This document shows, piece after piece, positions 17,041 to 25,713 of a stretch of DNA of 64,000 bases; within the stretch, counting starts at the first letter, position 1, and each line of letters begins with the position of its first letter. Under the pieces are notes generated by a model that saw only the letters and a list, made by a program, of their open reading frames with translations, made no database searches and was not told the DNA's origin. A program made the position numbers and the translations under genes. The stretch spans positions 1-64,000 of the forward strand of contig CALKIZ010000065.1 of the NCBI GenBank assembly GCA_937995735.1, given 5' to 3'. The stretch comes from an uncultured Neomegalonema sp. (GTDB taxonomy: Bacteria > Pseudomonadota > Alphaproteobacteria > Rhodobacterales > Rhodobacteraceae).

Positions 17041-18564
17041 ATGTCAGCACTCGCTGAAGTCCAAGTCAAAGATGGCGTCGATGCGGAAACGGTCGATAAG
17101 GTTTCTGCGCTTGCGGGAAAATATAAGTACGGCTGGGATACCGAGATCGAGATGGATTTCGCGCCCAAAGGTCTGAACGAAGACATCGTGCGCCTGATTT
17201 CCGAGAAAAAGAACGAGCCGCAATGGATGCTCGATTGGCGCCTCGAAGCCTATCGCCGCTGGCTGACCCTCGAAGAACCCGATTGGGCGATGGTCGAGTA
17301 TCCGAAGATCGACTTTCAGGATCAGTATTATTACGCGCAGCCGAAATCCTTTGAAGAGAAACCGAAATCTCTCGATGAAGTCGACCCAAAGCTGCTGGAG
17401 ACATACACCAAGCTCGGCATTCCTCTGCGTGAGCAGGAAATTCTCGCGGGTGTCGAAGGCGCAGGCCAGACCCCGGCGGATGGACGCAAAGTCGCCGTTG
17501 ATGCGGTGTTCGACTCCGTCTCGGTCGGCACGACTTTCCAAAAAGAACTCGCCGATAAAGGCGTGATCTTCTGCTCGATCTCTGAGGCGATTCAGGAACA
17601 CCCTGAGTTGGTGAAAAAATACCTCGGCTCGGTGATCTCCAGCCGCGATAATTATTACGCCACGCTGAATGCGGCTGTGTTCTCGGATGGCTCGTTCGTC
17701 TACATCCCGAAAGGCACACGTTGCCCGATGGAGCTGTCTACCTATTTCCGCATCAACGCGGAAAACACCGGCCAGTTTGAGCGCACATTAATCATCGCGG
17801 AAGAGGGTTCATACGTCTCCTATCTTGAGGGCTGTACGGCCCCGCAACGCGATACCAATCAGCTTCACGCAGCCTGTGTTGAGTTGGTCCTGATGGATGA
17901 TGCCGAGATCAAATATTCGACGGTTCAAAACTGGTATCCCGGTGATGAAGACGGCAAAGGCGGCATCTATAACTTCGTGACCAAGCGTGCGGATTGCCGG
18001 GGCAAAAACTCCAAAGTGATGTGGACGCAGGTTGAGACCGGCTCTGCGATCACTTGGAAATACCCGTCCTGCATTTTGCGCGGCGATAACAGCCAAGGCG
18101 AGTTCTATTCCATCGCCATAGCCAACAACGCGCAACAAGCCGATACCGGCACGAAGATGATTCACCTTGGCAAAAACACCAAGTCGCGGATCGTCTCGAA
18201 AGGCATTTCGGCGGGTAAGGCGCAGAACACCTATCGCGGCCAAGTCTCGATGCACCCCAAGGCCACGAACTCGCGCAACTATACGCAATGTGACAGCTTG
18301 TTGATCGGCGACAAATGCGGCGCGCACACGGTCCCGTATATCGAGTGCCGCAACAACTCGTCCCGCGTTGAACACGAGGCCACGACGTCTAAAGTGGACG
18401 ACGACCAACTCTTCTATTGCCGCCAACGCGGTATGGACGAGGAAGAAGCCGTCGCCCTCGTCGTCAACGGCTTCTGCAAAGAAGTCCTGCAAGCCCTGCC
18501 CATGGAATTCGCTGTCGAAGCGCAAAAGCTGGTCGCGATTAGCCTTGAGGGGAGTGTGGGCTAA
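17041..18564 (+). CDS. sufB: Fe-S cluster assembly scaffold SufB
   Basis: 507-residue SufB, the scaffold on which SufBC2D assembles new Fe-S clusters in the cytoplasm. The family sequence is complete: [57 protein letters not shown], and the C-terminal [20 protein letters not shown] with the cysteine thought to take part in cluster formation. Gap to the upstream desulfurase is 26 bp. In most suf operons sufC follows directly; here about 1.95 kb of small genes lies in between, starting with two REP-like palindromes. Confidence 0.97.
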   Translation: MSALAEVQVKDGVDAETVDKVSALAGKYKYGWDTEIEMDFAPKGLNEDIVRLISEKKNEPQWMLDWRLEAYRRWLTLEEPDWAMVEYPKIDFQDQYYYAQPKSFEEKPKSLDEVDPKLLETYTKLGIPLREQEILAGVEGAGQTPADGRKVAVDAVFDSVSVGTTFQKELADKGVIFCSISEAIQEHPELVKKYLGSVISSRDNYYATLNAAVFSDGSFVYIPKGTRCPMELSTYFRINAENTGQFERTLIIAEEGSYVSYLEGCTAPQRDTNQLHAACVELVLMDDAEIKYSTVQNWYPGDEDGKGGIYNFVTKRADCRGKNSKVMWTQVETGSAITWKYPSCILRGDNSQGEFYSIAIANNAQQADTGTKMIHLGKNTKSRIVSKGISAGKAQNTYRGQVSMHPKATNSRNYTQCDSLLIGDKCGAHTVPYIECRNNSSRVEHEATTSKVDDDQLFYCRQRGMDEEEAVALVVNGFCKEVLQALPMEFAVEAQKLVAISLEGSVG

Positions 18565-18575
18565 CAGACTCTGTC

Positions 18576-18598
18576 ATCGTCGGACTTGATCCGACGAT
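18576..18598. repeat. REP-like palindrome
   Basis: ATCGTCGGA-CTTGA-TCCGACGAT, a near-perfect palindrome just after sufB containing the GGACTTGATCC core that recurs ahead of anmK (57173 and 58373). It may limit transcription or protect the upstream sufB mRNA. Confidence 0.7.
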
Positions 18599-18622
18599 CT
18601 AGAGCGCCAAAGACAAAACTGG

Positions 18623-18645
18623 ATTGTCGGGACAAGCCCGACAAT
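18623..18645. repeat. REP-like palindrome
   Basis: ATTGTCGGG-ACAAG-CCCGACAAT, a perfect palindrome with a five-base loop directly downstream of the one at 18576, forming a tandem pair between sufB and the next gene. Confidence 0.7.
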
Positions 18646-18671
18646 GACAAAAGTAGATGGAGGTAACTGAC

Positions 18672-19052
18672 ATGAGCCCTTTCGCGAGCAAGGCAGAGCG
18701 TTTTGTGGTAACGCGCACGAGCGTCGAACGGGCGCAACATGAGCGCGATGAATCCGTCGTTCGTCGAGAAACTTTCGTTTTTGATGCTAGTGTTTCGCTC
18801 GCGGAGGTTTTTGAGAAAGTCGTTCCACTCAGTGACTCTGGAACAGGTTTTGGTGGAGTGCAGACGCGAACTTGTTCGCAGTATTCAATCAATATCGAGC
18901 CAGATGAGAACTCTATTGATATTGTAGCGGCGGATGCTGAAGCCAATGAAGCTAGGCTTTCACGATTTTCACGGCGGTTGTCCTTGGATGGTATGGTCGA
19001 CAAAAAATCCAAAGAGTTAGATGTCACCGCCAATACTGAAATTCCGTTTTAA
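18672..19052 (+). CDS. unknown protein in the suf operon
   Basis: 126 residues, no family recognised and no signal peptide or membrane segment. The composition is rich in Glu, Arg, Ser and Val, with only one cysteine (RTCSQYS). The ATG at 18672 is chosen because GGAGG lies eight bases upstream; an ATG at 18657 is in frame but overlaps that site. It follows sufB after two REP-like hairpins, and is eight bases ahead of the stub gene at 19061, so it is probably cotranscribed with the suf genes. Whether it serves Fe-S assembly is unknown. Confidence 0.65.
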   Translation: MSPFASKAERFVVTRTSVERAQHERDESVVRRETFVFDASVSLAEVFEKVVPLSDSGTGFGGVQTRTCSQYSINIEPDENSIDIVAADAEANEARLSRFSRRLSLDGMVDKKSKELDVTANTEIPF

Positions 19053-19060
19053 GGCCAATC

Positions 19061-19207
19061 ATGAGCAACCACGATCATCTTGATCCGTTACCCGAGGCGA
19101 CCCCGCGTCTTATTGTCGGGGTGTTTGTCGGCGGCGTGGTTACGATAAATACCATCCGCGTCCGCGCTTTCGGCGATACTTCGATGTTGACGGGGATTGA
19201 TTTGTGA
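19061..19207 (+). pseudogene. internally deleted copy of the small membrane protein gene at 19800
   Basis: From the ATG the first 28 codons match the start of the gene at 19800 (MSNHDHLDPLPEATPRL...), with 9 mismatches in 84 bases, mostly at third positions. The next 60 codons are missing in frame, and the last 20 codons (INTIRVRAF...GIDL) match that gene's C-terminus. The frame stays open and could give a 48-residue peptide lacking the central membrane helices. Its stop overlaps the GTG start of the Uma2 gene. It is best read as a remnant of a duplicated gene; the synonymous divergence says the two copies are not a recent tandem duplication. Confidence 0.8.
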
Positions 19208-19803
19208 ATACTGCAAATCCTCAAACGCGCATGACTTCGGACGAATTTCTCGTCTGGGCCGAAGGGCAGGGCAACTCGAAATTCGAGTTGCATGATGGCG
19301 TTGTGGTATCGAAAGGGGAGCCGCTCGATGGCGCGCCAATGGCGATGGCCGGCGAACGACGACGGCATTCGATTGTGAAGTTGAATGTCACCCGCGCACT
19401 CGACACTGTAACTTTGCCGTGCCGCGTTCATGTCGACGGTATTGCCGTTCGCGTTTCTAGCGATGTTACTTTTATCCCGGATGTCCTCGTCGATTGTGGC
19501 GAACAGAGCGATATGGACAGCATGATCGCGGACCTACCGATCATCGTGGTCGAAGTTCTCTCGCGCAGCACGGCGCATCTGGATTTAGGACGCAAACTGG
19601 AAGGATACTTTGCCGTTCCGAGTGTCCGGCACTATTTGCTTGTTGATCCCCATGATCGCAGGGTTATTCATCACAGGCGGGATACCGACGTTATTGCGAC
19701 ATCGATCCAATCCACAGGCGACCTCCATCTTACACCGCCGGGGCTGTCTATCTCTGTTGGTGATTTGTGGACTGGTCTACCCGATGAAGAGGCGGCGGTA
19801 TGA
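19204..19803 (+). CDS. Uma2 family (DUF820) putative endonuclease
   Basis: 199-residue member of the Uma2/DUF820 family, which has a PD-(D/E)XK nuclease fold but mostly unknown function. Family marks in order: TSDEFLVWAEGQ at the start, KFELHDGVVV, the acidic motif VTFIPDVLVD, then PIIVVEVLSRSTAHLDLGRKLEGYF with the Glu and Lys of the nuclease core, and HYLLVDPHDRRV. The GTG at 19204 overlaps the stop of the stub gene; an ATG at 19231 is an alternative. Its stop overlaps the ATG of the next gene (ATGA). Uma2 genes are abundant in cyanobacteria and scattered elsewhere; finding one inside a suf operon between two copies of another gene points to acquisition. Confidence 0.85.
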   Translation: MNTANPQTRMTSDEFLVWAEGQGNSKFELHDGVVVSKGEPLDGAPMAMAGERRRHSIVKLNVTRALDTVTLPCRVHVDGIAVRVSSDVTFIPDVLVDCGEQSDMDSMIADLPIIVVEVLSRSTAHLDLGRKLEGYFAVPSVRHYLLVDPHDRRVIHHRRDTDVIATSIQSTGDLHLTPPGLSISVGDLWTGLPDEEAAV

Positions 19804-20126
19804 GCAACCACGACCATCTTGACCCGCTACCCGAAGCGACCCCGCGTCTCATGGTGGGGATGTTTGTCGGCGGCGTCGTTACGGGTGTGGTGGCGCTGCT
19901 GCTTGACGTTTGGGTGACGCAGGCTCTGCTTGGCTTTGAGAACCCTTACATCGTGTTCTCGCTCGCAGTGATGGCGGTTTTTGTGATTTCCGGGTCGATG
20001 AAGGACAACTCCCTCGGTGTCGTGCTGCCCTTGCTTAGCGGTATCATCATCGGTGTCCTGACCATGAATACCATCCGCGTTCACGGATTTGACGAAGCCT
20101 CGATGTTGGCGGGGGTTGGATTATGA
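19800..20126 (+). CDS. small membrane protein of unknown function, intact copy
   Basis: 108 residues. A hydrophilic, His/Asp-rich start (MSNHDHLDPLPEATPR) precedes three hydrophobic helices at about residues 17-40, 48-64 and 72-90, so this is a small inner-membrane protein. Family unknown. Translation is probably coupled at both ends: its ATG overlaps the Uma2 stop and its stop overlaps the next ATG. A deleted copy lies 739 bp upstream. Position between sufB and sufC suggests cotranscription with Fe-S assembly genes, but no role can be assigned. Confidence 0.75.
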   Translation: MSNHDHLDPLPEATPRLMVGMFVGGVVTGVVALLLDVWVTQALLGFENPYIVFSLAVMAVFVISGSMKDNSLGVVLPLLSGIIIGVLTMNTIRVHGFDEASMLAGVGL

Positions 20127-20284
20127 TGCTGCAACGGTTGAACAACTGGGTTCGTAAGTCATTGATCGCCTGCATTGTGCTTGCGGTTACTGCGGCTTCT
20201 CTGATCGGCTCGCCGCAAGTGCCGGGAAAGGTGATGCAGTTCTCTAGTCTGGACCTTATAAGCCTGATCGGTTTCGGGGAGTAG
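20123..20284 (+). CDS. small single-helix membrane protein
   Basis: 53 residues starting at the ATG that overlaps the previous stop (ATGA). A basic N-terminus (LQRLNNWVRK) is followed by one hydrophobic segment (SLIACIVLAVTAASLIG) that could be a membrane anchor or uncleaved signal. No family recognised. Support comes from tight packing between two other small membrane genes and from coupled start and stop codons. Confidence 0.6.
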   Translation: MMLQRLNNWVRKSLIACIVLAVTAASLIGSPQVPGKVMQFSSLDLISLIGFGE

Positions 20285-20287
20285 AGC

Positions 20288-20479
20288 ATGAACCGCGCCA
20301 GTCCCAAATTCGCACTATTCTACGGCTGCGCCATTACGGTGGCGGTCTTGATCATGGGCCTCGTTTTCGGGGTGGGTAGCCTCCACACCAACATTGCTTT
20401 TTCGCTTTGCATGGGCGCGCTGGGCGCGCTCGTTATCACACTGATGAGCCGTCTGACGGCGAACAAGAAACAAGATTGA
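20288..20479 (+). CDS. small two-helix membrane protein
   Basis: 63 residues with two hydrophobic segments (FYGCAITVAVLIMGLVFGV and IAFSLCMGALGALVITLM) and a basic C-terminus (TANKKQD). It starts three bases after the previous stop and lies 38 bp before sufC, so it belongs to the same transcript. No family recognised; it may act with the two preceding membrane proteins, which is inference from order only. Confidence 0.65.
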   Translation: MNRASPKFALFYGCAITVAVLIMGLVFGVGSLHTNIAFSLCMGALGALVITLMSRLTANKKQD

Positions 20480-20517
20480 ACACGGGCGCATCGCGCCGCG
20501 ACACTTAAGGGACACCG

Positions 20518-21276
20518 ATGCTTAAAATCGAAAATCTGCACTGCCAGTTGGAAGACGATGCCGACACCAAAATCCTCAAGGGTGTCGATCTCAAGGTCGA
20601 AGCGGGTAAGGTCCATGCGATTATGGGGCCGAACGGTTCCGGCAAATCCACGCTGTCTTACGTCCTATCGGGCCGCGACGGATATGAAGTCACGGACGGC
20701 TCCGCGACACTGCTCGGCGAAGACATTCTCGACATGGAACCGGACGAGCGCGCCGCTGCGGGTCTTTTCCTCGCGTTCCAATACCCGGTTGAGATCCCCG
20801 GCGTCGGTAACATGATCTTCCTGCGCACCGCCCTCAACGCACAGCGCAAAGCACGTGGCGAAGAGGAAATGGGCGCACCGGAATTCCTGAAGCTGGTCCG
20901 CGAAAAGGCCAAAGAACTTGATATCTCACCCGATATGATGAAGCGCCCGGTCAATGTAGGCTTTTCCGGCGGCGAGAAAAAGCGCAATGAAATCCTGCAA
21001 ATGAGCCTGCTTCAACCCAAGCTCTGCATCCTAGATGAAACCGACTCCGGTCTTGATGTAGACGCGATGAAGCTGGTGTCGAAAGGCGTCAACGCGCTAC
21101 GCGACGAAGGCCGGGGCTTTCTCGTGATCACGCACTACCAACGCTTGCTCGATCACATCAAACCGGATGTGGTTCACATCATGGCGGCGGGCAGAATCGT
21201 CCAAACCGGCGGCCCTGAATTGGCGCTGGAAGTTGAGAAAAATGGTTACGCCGATATTCTTGGAGCAGCAGCGTAA
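20518..21276 (+). CDS. sufC: Fe-S cluster assembly ATPase SufC
   Basis: 252-residue ABC-type ATPase that drives conformational change of the SufBC2D scaffold. Walker A is GPNGSGKST, the signature motif is FSGGEKKRNEI and Walker B runs into LCILDETDSGLDVD, all as expected for SufC. It overlaps sufD by one base (TAATG), so the two are translationally coupled. An AAGGGAC ribosome binding site precedes the start. Confidence 0.97.
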   Translation: MLKIENLHCQLEDDADTKILKGVDLKVEAGKVHAIMGPNGSGKSTLSYVLSGRDGYEVTDGSATLLGEDILDMEPDERAAAGLFLAFQYPVEIPGVGNMIFLRTALNAQRKARGEEEMGAPEFLKLVREKAKELDISPDMMKRPVNVGFSGGEKKRNEILQMSLLQPKLCILDETDSGLDVDAMKLVSKGVNALRDEGRGFLVITHYQRLLDHIKPDVVHIMAAGRIVQTGGPELALEVEKNGYADILGAAA

Positions 21277-22532
21277 TGGATGCACCGACGAACCCTTGGC
21301 GTGATGCCTTTGAGGCATTCAAAGCGTCCGATGCTGCACAGATGGGCGCGTCAGCCCGCGATGCGGCTTTTGCAAGATTTGATGCGCATGGTATGCCTTC
21401 GAAGCGTGACGAGTATTGGAAGTACACGCCCGTCCGTGATGTAACGCCAGAGACTCCAGTCCCGGCGAATAATGCGGCGGATGCTTTTGCGGACGTGGAT
21501 GCCTATCGCTTTGTCTTCGTGGATGGCCATCTTGATGCGGCGCGGTCTGATCGTGATGCGCTTGCCAAAGTTGCGGATGTTGCCGGTGAAAAGGGCGCAC
21601 CGTGGATGGATGGTGTGTTTAACGCGCTTCAGGCAAAGCCCATCATCGGCGCGCAACAACAAGTCGAGCGTCCATTTGCCGATTTGAACCTCGCTCTCTT
21701 TTCCGATGGTTTGGCCGTTCGTATTCCTGCGGGAGCCGCGCTCGATAAACCAATCCACCTGCGGTATGAGGGCAATCGTCCCGCTCATTTACGTCTTGAG
21801 ATGTTGGTGGAAAAGGGCGCGTCGGCAACGTTGCTAGAATCCGGTGCGGGTGCTTTGACTACAGGTGCGGAAGTTGTCGTTGAAGATGGCGCAACGCTCA
21901 ATCACCTACGCGCGCAAACCGAGGTCGCGGACAAACAGTTTACGGCACTCTATGCCAAGATCGGCGCAGAGGCTCAGTTTAAGACCTTCACTCTTGCGGC
22001 GGATGGCGCGTTGATCCGCAATGAGACACAGATCACAATGGCTGGTGAGAATGGCAACGGCCATATCGCGGCGGGCGTGATGGGGCGCGGCAAAGCGCTG
22101 ATCGATAACACGGTCTATATCAGCCACGAGGCTGCACACTGTGAGAGCCGCCAAGTTGTCAAGAACGTCATGGACGATGAATCCAAGGCTGTCTTCCAAG
22201 GCAAAATTTACGTCAAAAAAGACGCTCAAAAAACGGACGGCTATCAAATCAGCCAATCAGTTCTTCTGTCAGAAGGCGCGGAGTTTAACGCGAAGCCCGA
22301 ACTCGAAATCTATGCTGATGATGTGATGTGCTCGCACGGATCAACGACGGGTGCATTAGACGAAACCGCGCTGTTCTACCTGCGCTCGCGCGGTGTGCCT
22401 TTGAAAGAGGCCGAGGCGATGTTGGTCGCCGCTTTTGTTGATGAAGCCATTCTGGAGATTGCCGACGAGGGCTTGCAGAATATCATTCGCAAAGCCGTCG
22501 ATGCATGGATGGCTGAGCGGGCGGCGGGGTAG
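21276..22532 (+). CDS. sufD: Fe-S cluster assembly protein SufD
   Basis: 418-residue partner of SufB in the SufBC2D complex. The N-terminal helical part (GMPSKRDEYWKYTPVRD) and the beta-helix C-terminal core with YISHEAAHCESRQVVKNVMDD-like text (positions about 280-300), KTDGYQISQSVLLSEGAEF and MCSHGSTTGALDETALFYLRSRG are characteristic. Starts in the stop of sufC. Downstream, a GTG start of the Yip1-like gene follows after four bases. Confidence 0.96.
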   Translation: MDAPTNPWRDAFEAFKASDAAQMGASARDAAFARFDAHGMPSKRDEYWKYTPVRDVTPETPVPANNAADAFADVDAYRFVFVDGHLDAARSDRDALAKVADVAGEKGAPWMDGVFNALQAKPIIGAQQQVERPFADLNLALFSDGLAVRIPAGAALDKPIHLRYEGNRPAHLRLEMLVEKGASATLLESGAGALTTGAEVVVEDGATLNHLRAQTEVADKQFTALYAKIGAEAQFKTFTLAADGALIRNETQITMAGENGNGHIAAGVMGRGKALIDNTVYISHEAAHCESRQVVKNVMDDESKAVFQGKIYVKKDAQKTDGYQISQSVLLSEGAEFNAKPELEIYADDVMCSHGSTTGALDETALFYLRSRGVPLKEAEAMLVAAFVDEAILEIADEGLQNIIRKAVDAWMAERAAG

Positions 22533-22536
22533 GGCG

Positions 22537-23124
22537 GTGAACCTTCCAGCCTTATACGCAGAAGCATGGGTGCAGCCGCGCCAGTCTATGCGGCGAATTC
22601 TTTCGCTCGATTTGTCTGAGCGAGACCGCATTATCATGGTCGCGATTACCGGGGTGCTTTTTGCAATCCCGATTATCTTGATTTTCCGCACCCTTGAAAT
22701 GCCGCCGGGACCGGACGGCGTTCCTTTGCCTGCGCCAAGTGCAATGATGACGGCGTTCACGACCGTCGCATTCGTAATTATCGGGTATTACATCACGGCT
22801 GCGCTAGTCAAAGTTTTAGGGACGCTGTTTGGTGGAACGGCAAGCTACGCTGAATCGAAATCCGTTTCGGCATGGACGCAGTTTGTTGTCGGGTTGGCCA
22901 ATCTCGCCCTGATGCTGTTCGCGTTTATTCTACCCTCCTTCTTAGAGGGAGCGGTGAGATTGTTTTTCACCTTTGCAGCTCTCTACGTGTCTTCAGCTTA
23001 TGTTGCCGAAGCACATGGCTTTGAGAATGTCGGAAAGGTCGTCGGCGTCACGATTGCTGTGACGTTAGTCCTTGTGATCTTTTTGTTATCAATGGTGCCA
23101 ACGGGCGGCCTAATCGCAGCTTAA
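22537..23124 (+). CDS. Yip1-like integral membrane protein
   Basis: 195 residues from the GTG at 22537. After a short cytoplasmic start (NLPALYAEAWVQPRQSMRRIL) come about five hydrophobic helices, in the pattern of bacterial Yip1/DUF1282-type proteins. The longer open frame upstream only overlaps sufD and is not used. Genes of this type are found between sufD and sufS in other alphaproteobacteria, to my knowledge, but their role is unknown. It is tightly packed with sufD (4-bp gap) and 33 bp ahead of sufS. Confidence 0.7.
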   Translation: MNLPALYAEAWVQPRQSMRRILSLDLSERDRIIMVAITGVLFAIPIILIFRTLEMPPGPDGVPLPAPSAMMTAFTTVAFVIIGYYITAALVKVLGTLFGGTASYAESKSVSAWTQFVVGLANLALMLFAFILPSFLEGAVRLFFTFAALYVSSAYVAEAHGFENVGKVVGVTIAVTLVLVIFLLSMVPTGGLIAA

Positions 23125-23157
23125 TACGCAACGCGCTTTTATAAGTTCAGGTCTGAT

Positions 23158-24375
23158 ATGTACGACATTGATGCGATCCGCGATGACTTTCCTGCGACCA
23201 AATTAGAGGTGCATGGCAAGCCTCTGATCTATCTCGACAACGGCGCGAGCGCGCAAAAACCGCGCAGGGTGATTGATTGCGTCACGCGCACTTATGAGAG
23301 CGAATACGCGAACGTCCATCGCGGCCTGCATCATCTGTCAAACCTCGCCACTGAAAATTACGAAGCGGCACGAGGCGTTGTGCAGAAATTCCTCGGCGCT
23401 GCGCATGAAGATGAAATTATCTTCACACGCGGATCAACTGAATCGATCAATCTCGCGATGTATTCGTGGCTGGAGCCGCGCATTAAAGAGGGCGACGAGA
23501 TTATCCTCACAACGATGGAGCATCACGCCAACATCGTGCCGTGGCATTTTATGCGAGAGCGTTACGGCGCAAAGTTAATCTGGGTCGATCCTGATGTGAA
23601 TGGAGATATTTCGGCGGAGGCCATCGGCGCAGCAATTACTGACCGCACTGTCCTTGTGGCTGTGACACAGATGTCGAATGTTCTTGGCTCTGTCGTTGAC
23701 GTTAAACGAGTGACCGAGCTTGCCCATGATGCGGGTGCTGCAGTGATGGTCGATGGTTCTCAAGGCGCAGTGCATTTGCCCGTTGATGTGGCGGAAATCG
23801 GTTGCGACTTCTATGCGATCACAGGTCATAAGCTCTATGGCCCCAGCGGATGCGGTGCGCTTTATGCGAAACGCGCGCGCCACGAAGAGATGCGCCCTTG
23901 GCACGGCGGCGGCGATATGATCCGCCATGTGCGCAAGGATGAAGTCACCTACAATGTTGCCCCTCATAAATTTGAAGCGGGGACGCCGCCCATTGCTCAG
24001 GTGATCGGTATGGCCGAAGCAATCCGCTACATGCAGGATGTGGGAATGGAGGCCATCGCCGAGCATGAACACGATTTGCGCGATTACACTGCTGAACGTC
24101 TTGCAGGGCTGAACTGGCTTCATGTTCAAGGCCAGTCAAAGACCAAAGGCGCGATCTTCTCCTTCACGATGGAGGGTGCGCACGCCCATGATATTTCAAC
24201 GGTGTTAGATAGATACGGCGTTGCGGTCCGCGCTGGGCATCATTGTTGCCAACCGCTCATGGATCATCTTGGCGTCACCGCGACCTGTCGCGCGTCTTTC
24301 GGCATGTACAACAACCGAGCTGACGCGGATGTACTGGTACAGTCGCTCGAAAAAGCACGGATGTTGTTTGAGTAG
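23158..24375 (+). CDS. sufS: cysteine desulfurase SufS
   Basis: 405-residue class II cysteine desulfurase supplying persulfide sulfur to the SUF scaffold. It starts with DFPATKLEVHGKPLIYLDNGASAQK-type text (about residues 9-33); the PLP lysine lies in AITGHKLYGPSGCG, and the active cysteine in VTATCRASFGMYN near the C-terminus. RAGHHCCQPLM is also family-specific. It is the last gene of the operon as far as this window shows; no sufE, sufU, sufA or sufT follows. Confidence 0.96.
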   Translation: MYDIDAIRDDFPATKLEVHGKPLIYLDNGASAQKPRRVIDCVTRTYESEYANVHRGLHHLSNLATENYEAARGVVQKFLGAAHEDEIIFTRGSTESINLAMYSWLEPRIKEGDEIILTTMEHHANIVPWHFMRERYGAKLIWVDPDVNGDISAEAIGAAITDRTVLVAVTQMSNVLGSVVDVKRVTELAHDAGAAVMVDGSQGAVHLPVDVAEIGCDFYAITGHKLYGPSGCGALYAKRARHEEMRPWHGGGDMIRHVRKDEVTYNVAPHKFEAGTPPIAQVIGMAEAIRYMQDVGMEAIAEHEHDLRDYTAERLAGLNWLHVQGQSKTKGAIFSFTMEGAHAHDISTVLDRYGVAVRAGHHCCQPLMDHLGVTATCRASFGMYNNRADADVLVQSLEKARMLFE

Positions 24376-24540
24376 AAAGCACATCTTGTGTTTCAATCAG
24401 TAACACCCCGCAATTGACAAACTGCTTGTTTGCTAGGATCCATGAGCGCTTCACGGTGAATGATAAAGGTTGCCTCACCTCACAAGATTGATACCTTTCC
24501 TGTTCAATCGAAAATGCGGGAGACCGCAGGGAGGACGACT

Positions 24541-25629
24541 TTGTCTAGATTTAGTAAAATAGCACAGATCACGGCTGCTGCGGCTTTCGCAATTGGTGGA
24601 TGGGCAAGCAGCGCTGCCGCACAAGACCTGGAATTCTTCACTATCGGGACGGGCGGCACAGCCTACACGTATTATCCGGTTGGGGGTGTTATTGCGAATG
24701 CGATTTCCAAACCTCCCGGATCGCGTGAATGTGGCCAAGGCGGTTCGTGCGGCGTTGACGGTTTGATTGCTTCGGCGGTTTCGTCTCGTGGTTCAGTCGA
24801 CAATGTGAACGCCATTATTTCCGGCCTTCGTAATTCCGGCTTCGCGCAATCTGACGTCGCATACTGGGCTTATACCGGCACGGGGACGATGGAAGGCAAA
24901 GAGCCTGCCACAGACCTGCGCACGATTGCGGCTTTGTTCGAGGAACATATTCACCTTGTTGCTTTGGCGGATAGCGGCATTAACTCGGTCGCCGACCTCA
25001 AAGGAAAGCGCGTTTCGCTCGATGAGCCGGGTTCGGGAACCTATGTTGATGCAAAGCTGATCCTCGAAGCGAACGGTCTTTCGACAGATGATCTAACCGC
25101 AGAAGCCCTTAAAGGTGGTGCGGCTTCTGAAGCGCTCCGCAACGGTAAGATTGATGCGTTCTTCGTTGTTGCCGGTTATCCAACTGGTTCACTGGTTGAA
25201 CTGGCCTCGGCTGCGGACATCAAGCTGGTTCCGATTGATGGCGACGGCGCGGCTGCACTGACGAGCAAATATGGGTTCTTTGCTGCCGGTGAAATCCCAG
25301 CAGGAACATACGAGGGTGTTGATGCCGTCAACACGGTTGCCGTCGGCGCGCAATGGTTTACCAGCGTCAAAGAAGACGATGACCTGATTTACAACATCAC
25401 CAAAGCCTTGTGGAATAACGAGTCGCGCAAGCTGCTCGATGTCGGCCATGCGAAAGGCAAAACCATCACACCAGCAAGCGCACTTAGCGGAGTCGGTGTG
25501 CCTTTGCACCCCGGTGCGGCGCGTTTCTATGAAGAGGCGGGTATGTTGGGAGGCAACAAAGCTGAGATCTTGGATGAGATCAAAGAGATTGAAGCCAAAA
25601 TTGAAAAGCTCAGAGGAATGCTCAAGTAA
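24541..25629 (+). CDS. TAXI family TRAP transporter solute-binding protein
   Basis: 362-residue periplasmic binding protein of the TAXI type. The TTG at 24541 is chosen since GGGAGG lies seven bases upstream and it gives a regular signal peptide (SRFSKIAQITAAAAFAIGGWASSAAAQ in two parts: basic start, Ala-rich core, AQ cleavage); in-frame ATGs at 24460 and 24514 only lengthen it. Mature protein begins DLEFFTIGTGGTAYTYYP, the hallmark of the family, followed by DLKGKRVSLDEPGSGT. Ligands of TAXI proteins are often dicarboxylates or amino acids; here unknown. A hairpin separates it from the permease gene, suggesting higher expression of the binding protein. Confidence 0.9.
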   Translation: MSRFSKIAQITAAAAFAIGGWASSAAAQDLEFFTIGTGGTAYTYYPVGGVIANAISKPPGSRECGQGGSCGVDGLIASAVSSRGSVDNVNAIISGLRNSGFAQSDVAYWAYTGTGTMEGKEPATDLRTIAALFEEHIHLVALADSGINSVADLKGKRVSLDEPGSGTYVDAKLILEANGLSTDDLTAEALKGGAASEALRNGKIDAFFVVAGYPTGSLVELASAADIKLVPIDGDGAAALTSKYGFFAAGEIPAGTYEGVDAVNTVAVGAQWFTSVKEDDDLIYNITKALWNNESRKLLDVGHAKGKTITPASALSGVGVPLHPGAARFYEEAGMLGGNKAEILDEIKEIEAKIEKLRGMLK

Positions 25630-25654
25630 GCCTTACTTGATTGTTCATGGCATT

Positions 25655-25682
25655 GACCCCTTCCGGTAACGGGAGGGGTTTT
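25655..25682 (+). terminator. hairpin with T-run between binding protein and permease genes
   Basis: ACCCCTTCC/GGGAGGGGT stem followed by TTTTGTTT. Placed just after the TAXI gene and before the permease, it can act as a partial terminator, which would raise the ratio of binding protein to permease. Its T-run overlaps a possible TTG start of the permease frame, which favours the later ATG. Confidence 0.6.
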
Positions 25683-25713
25683 GTTTAAGACGTGCGTTGT
25701 ATCAGGTAGCCTT

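Noticed and set aside
17044-18525. Long open frames antisense to sufB (up to 238 codons)
   Set aside because: They mirror the codon pattern of a highly conserved gene, have no start signals and no recognisable domains.
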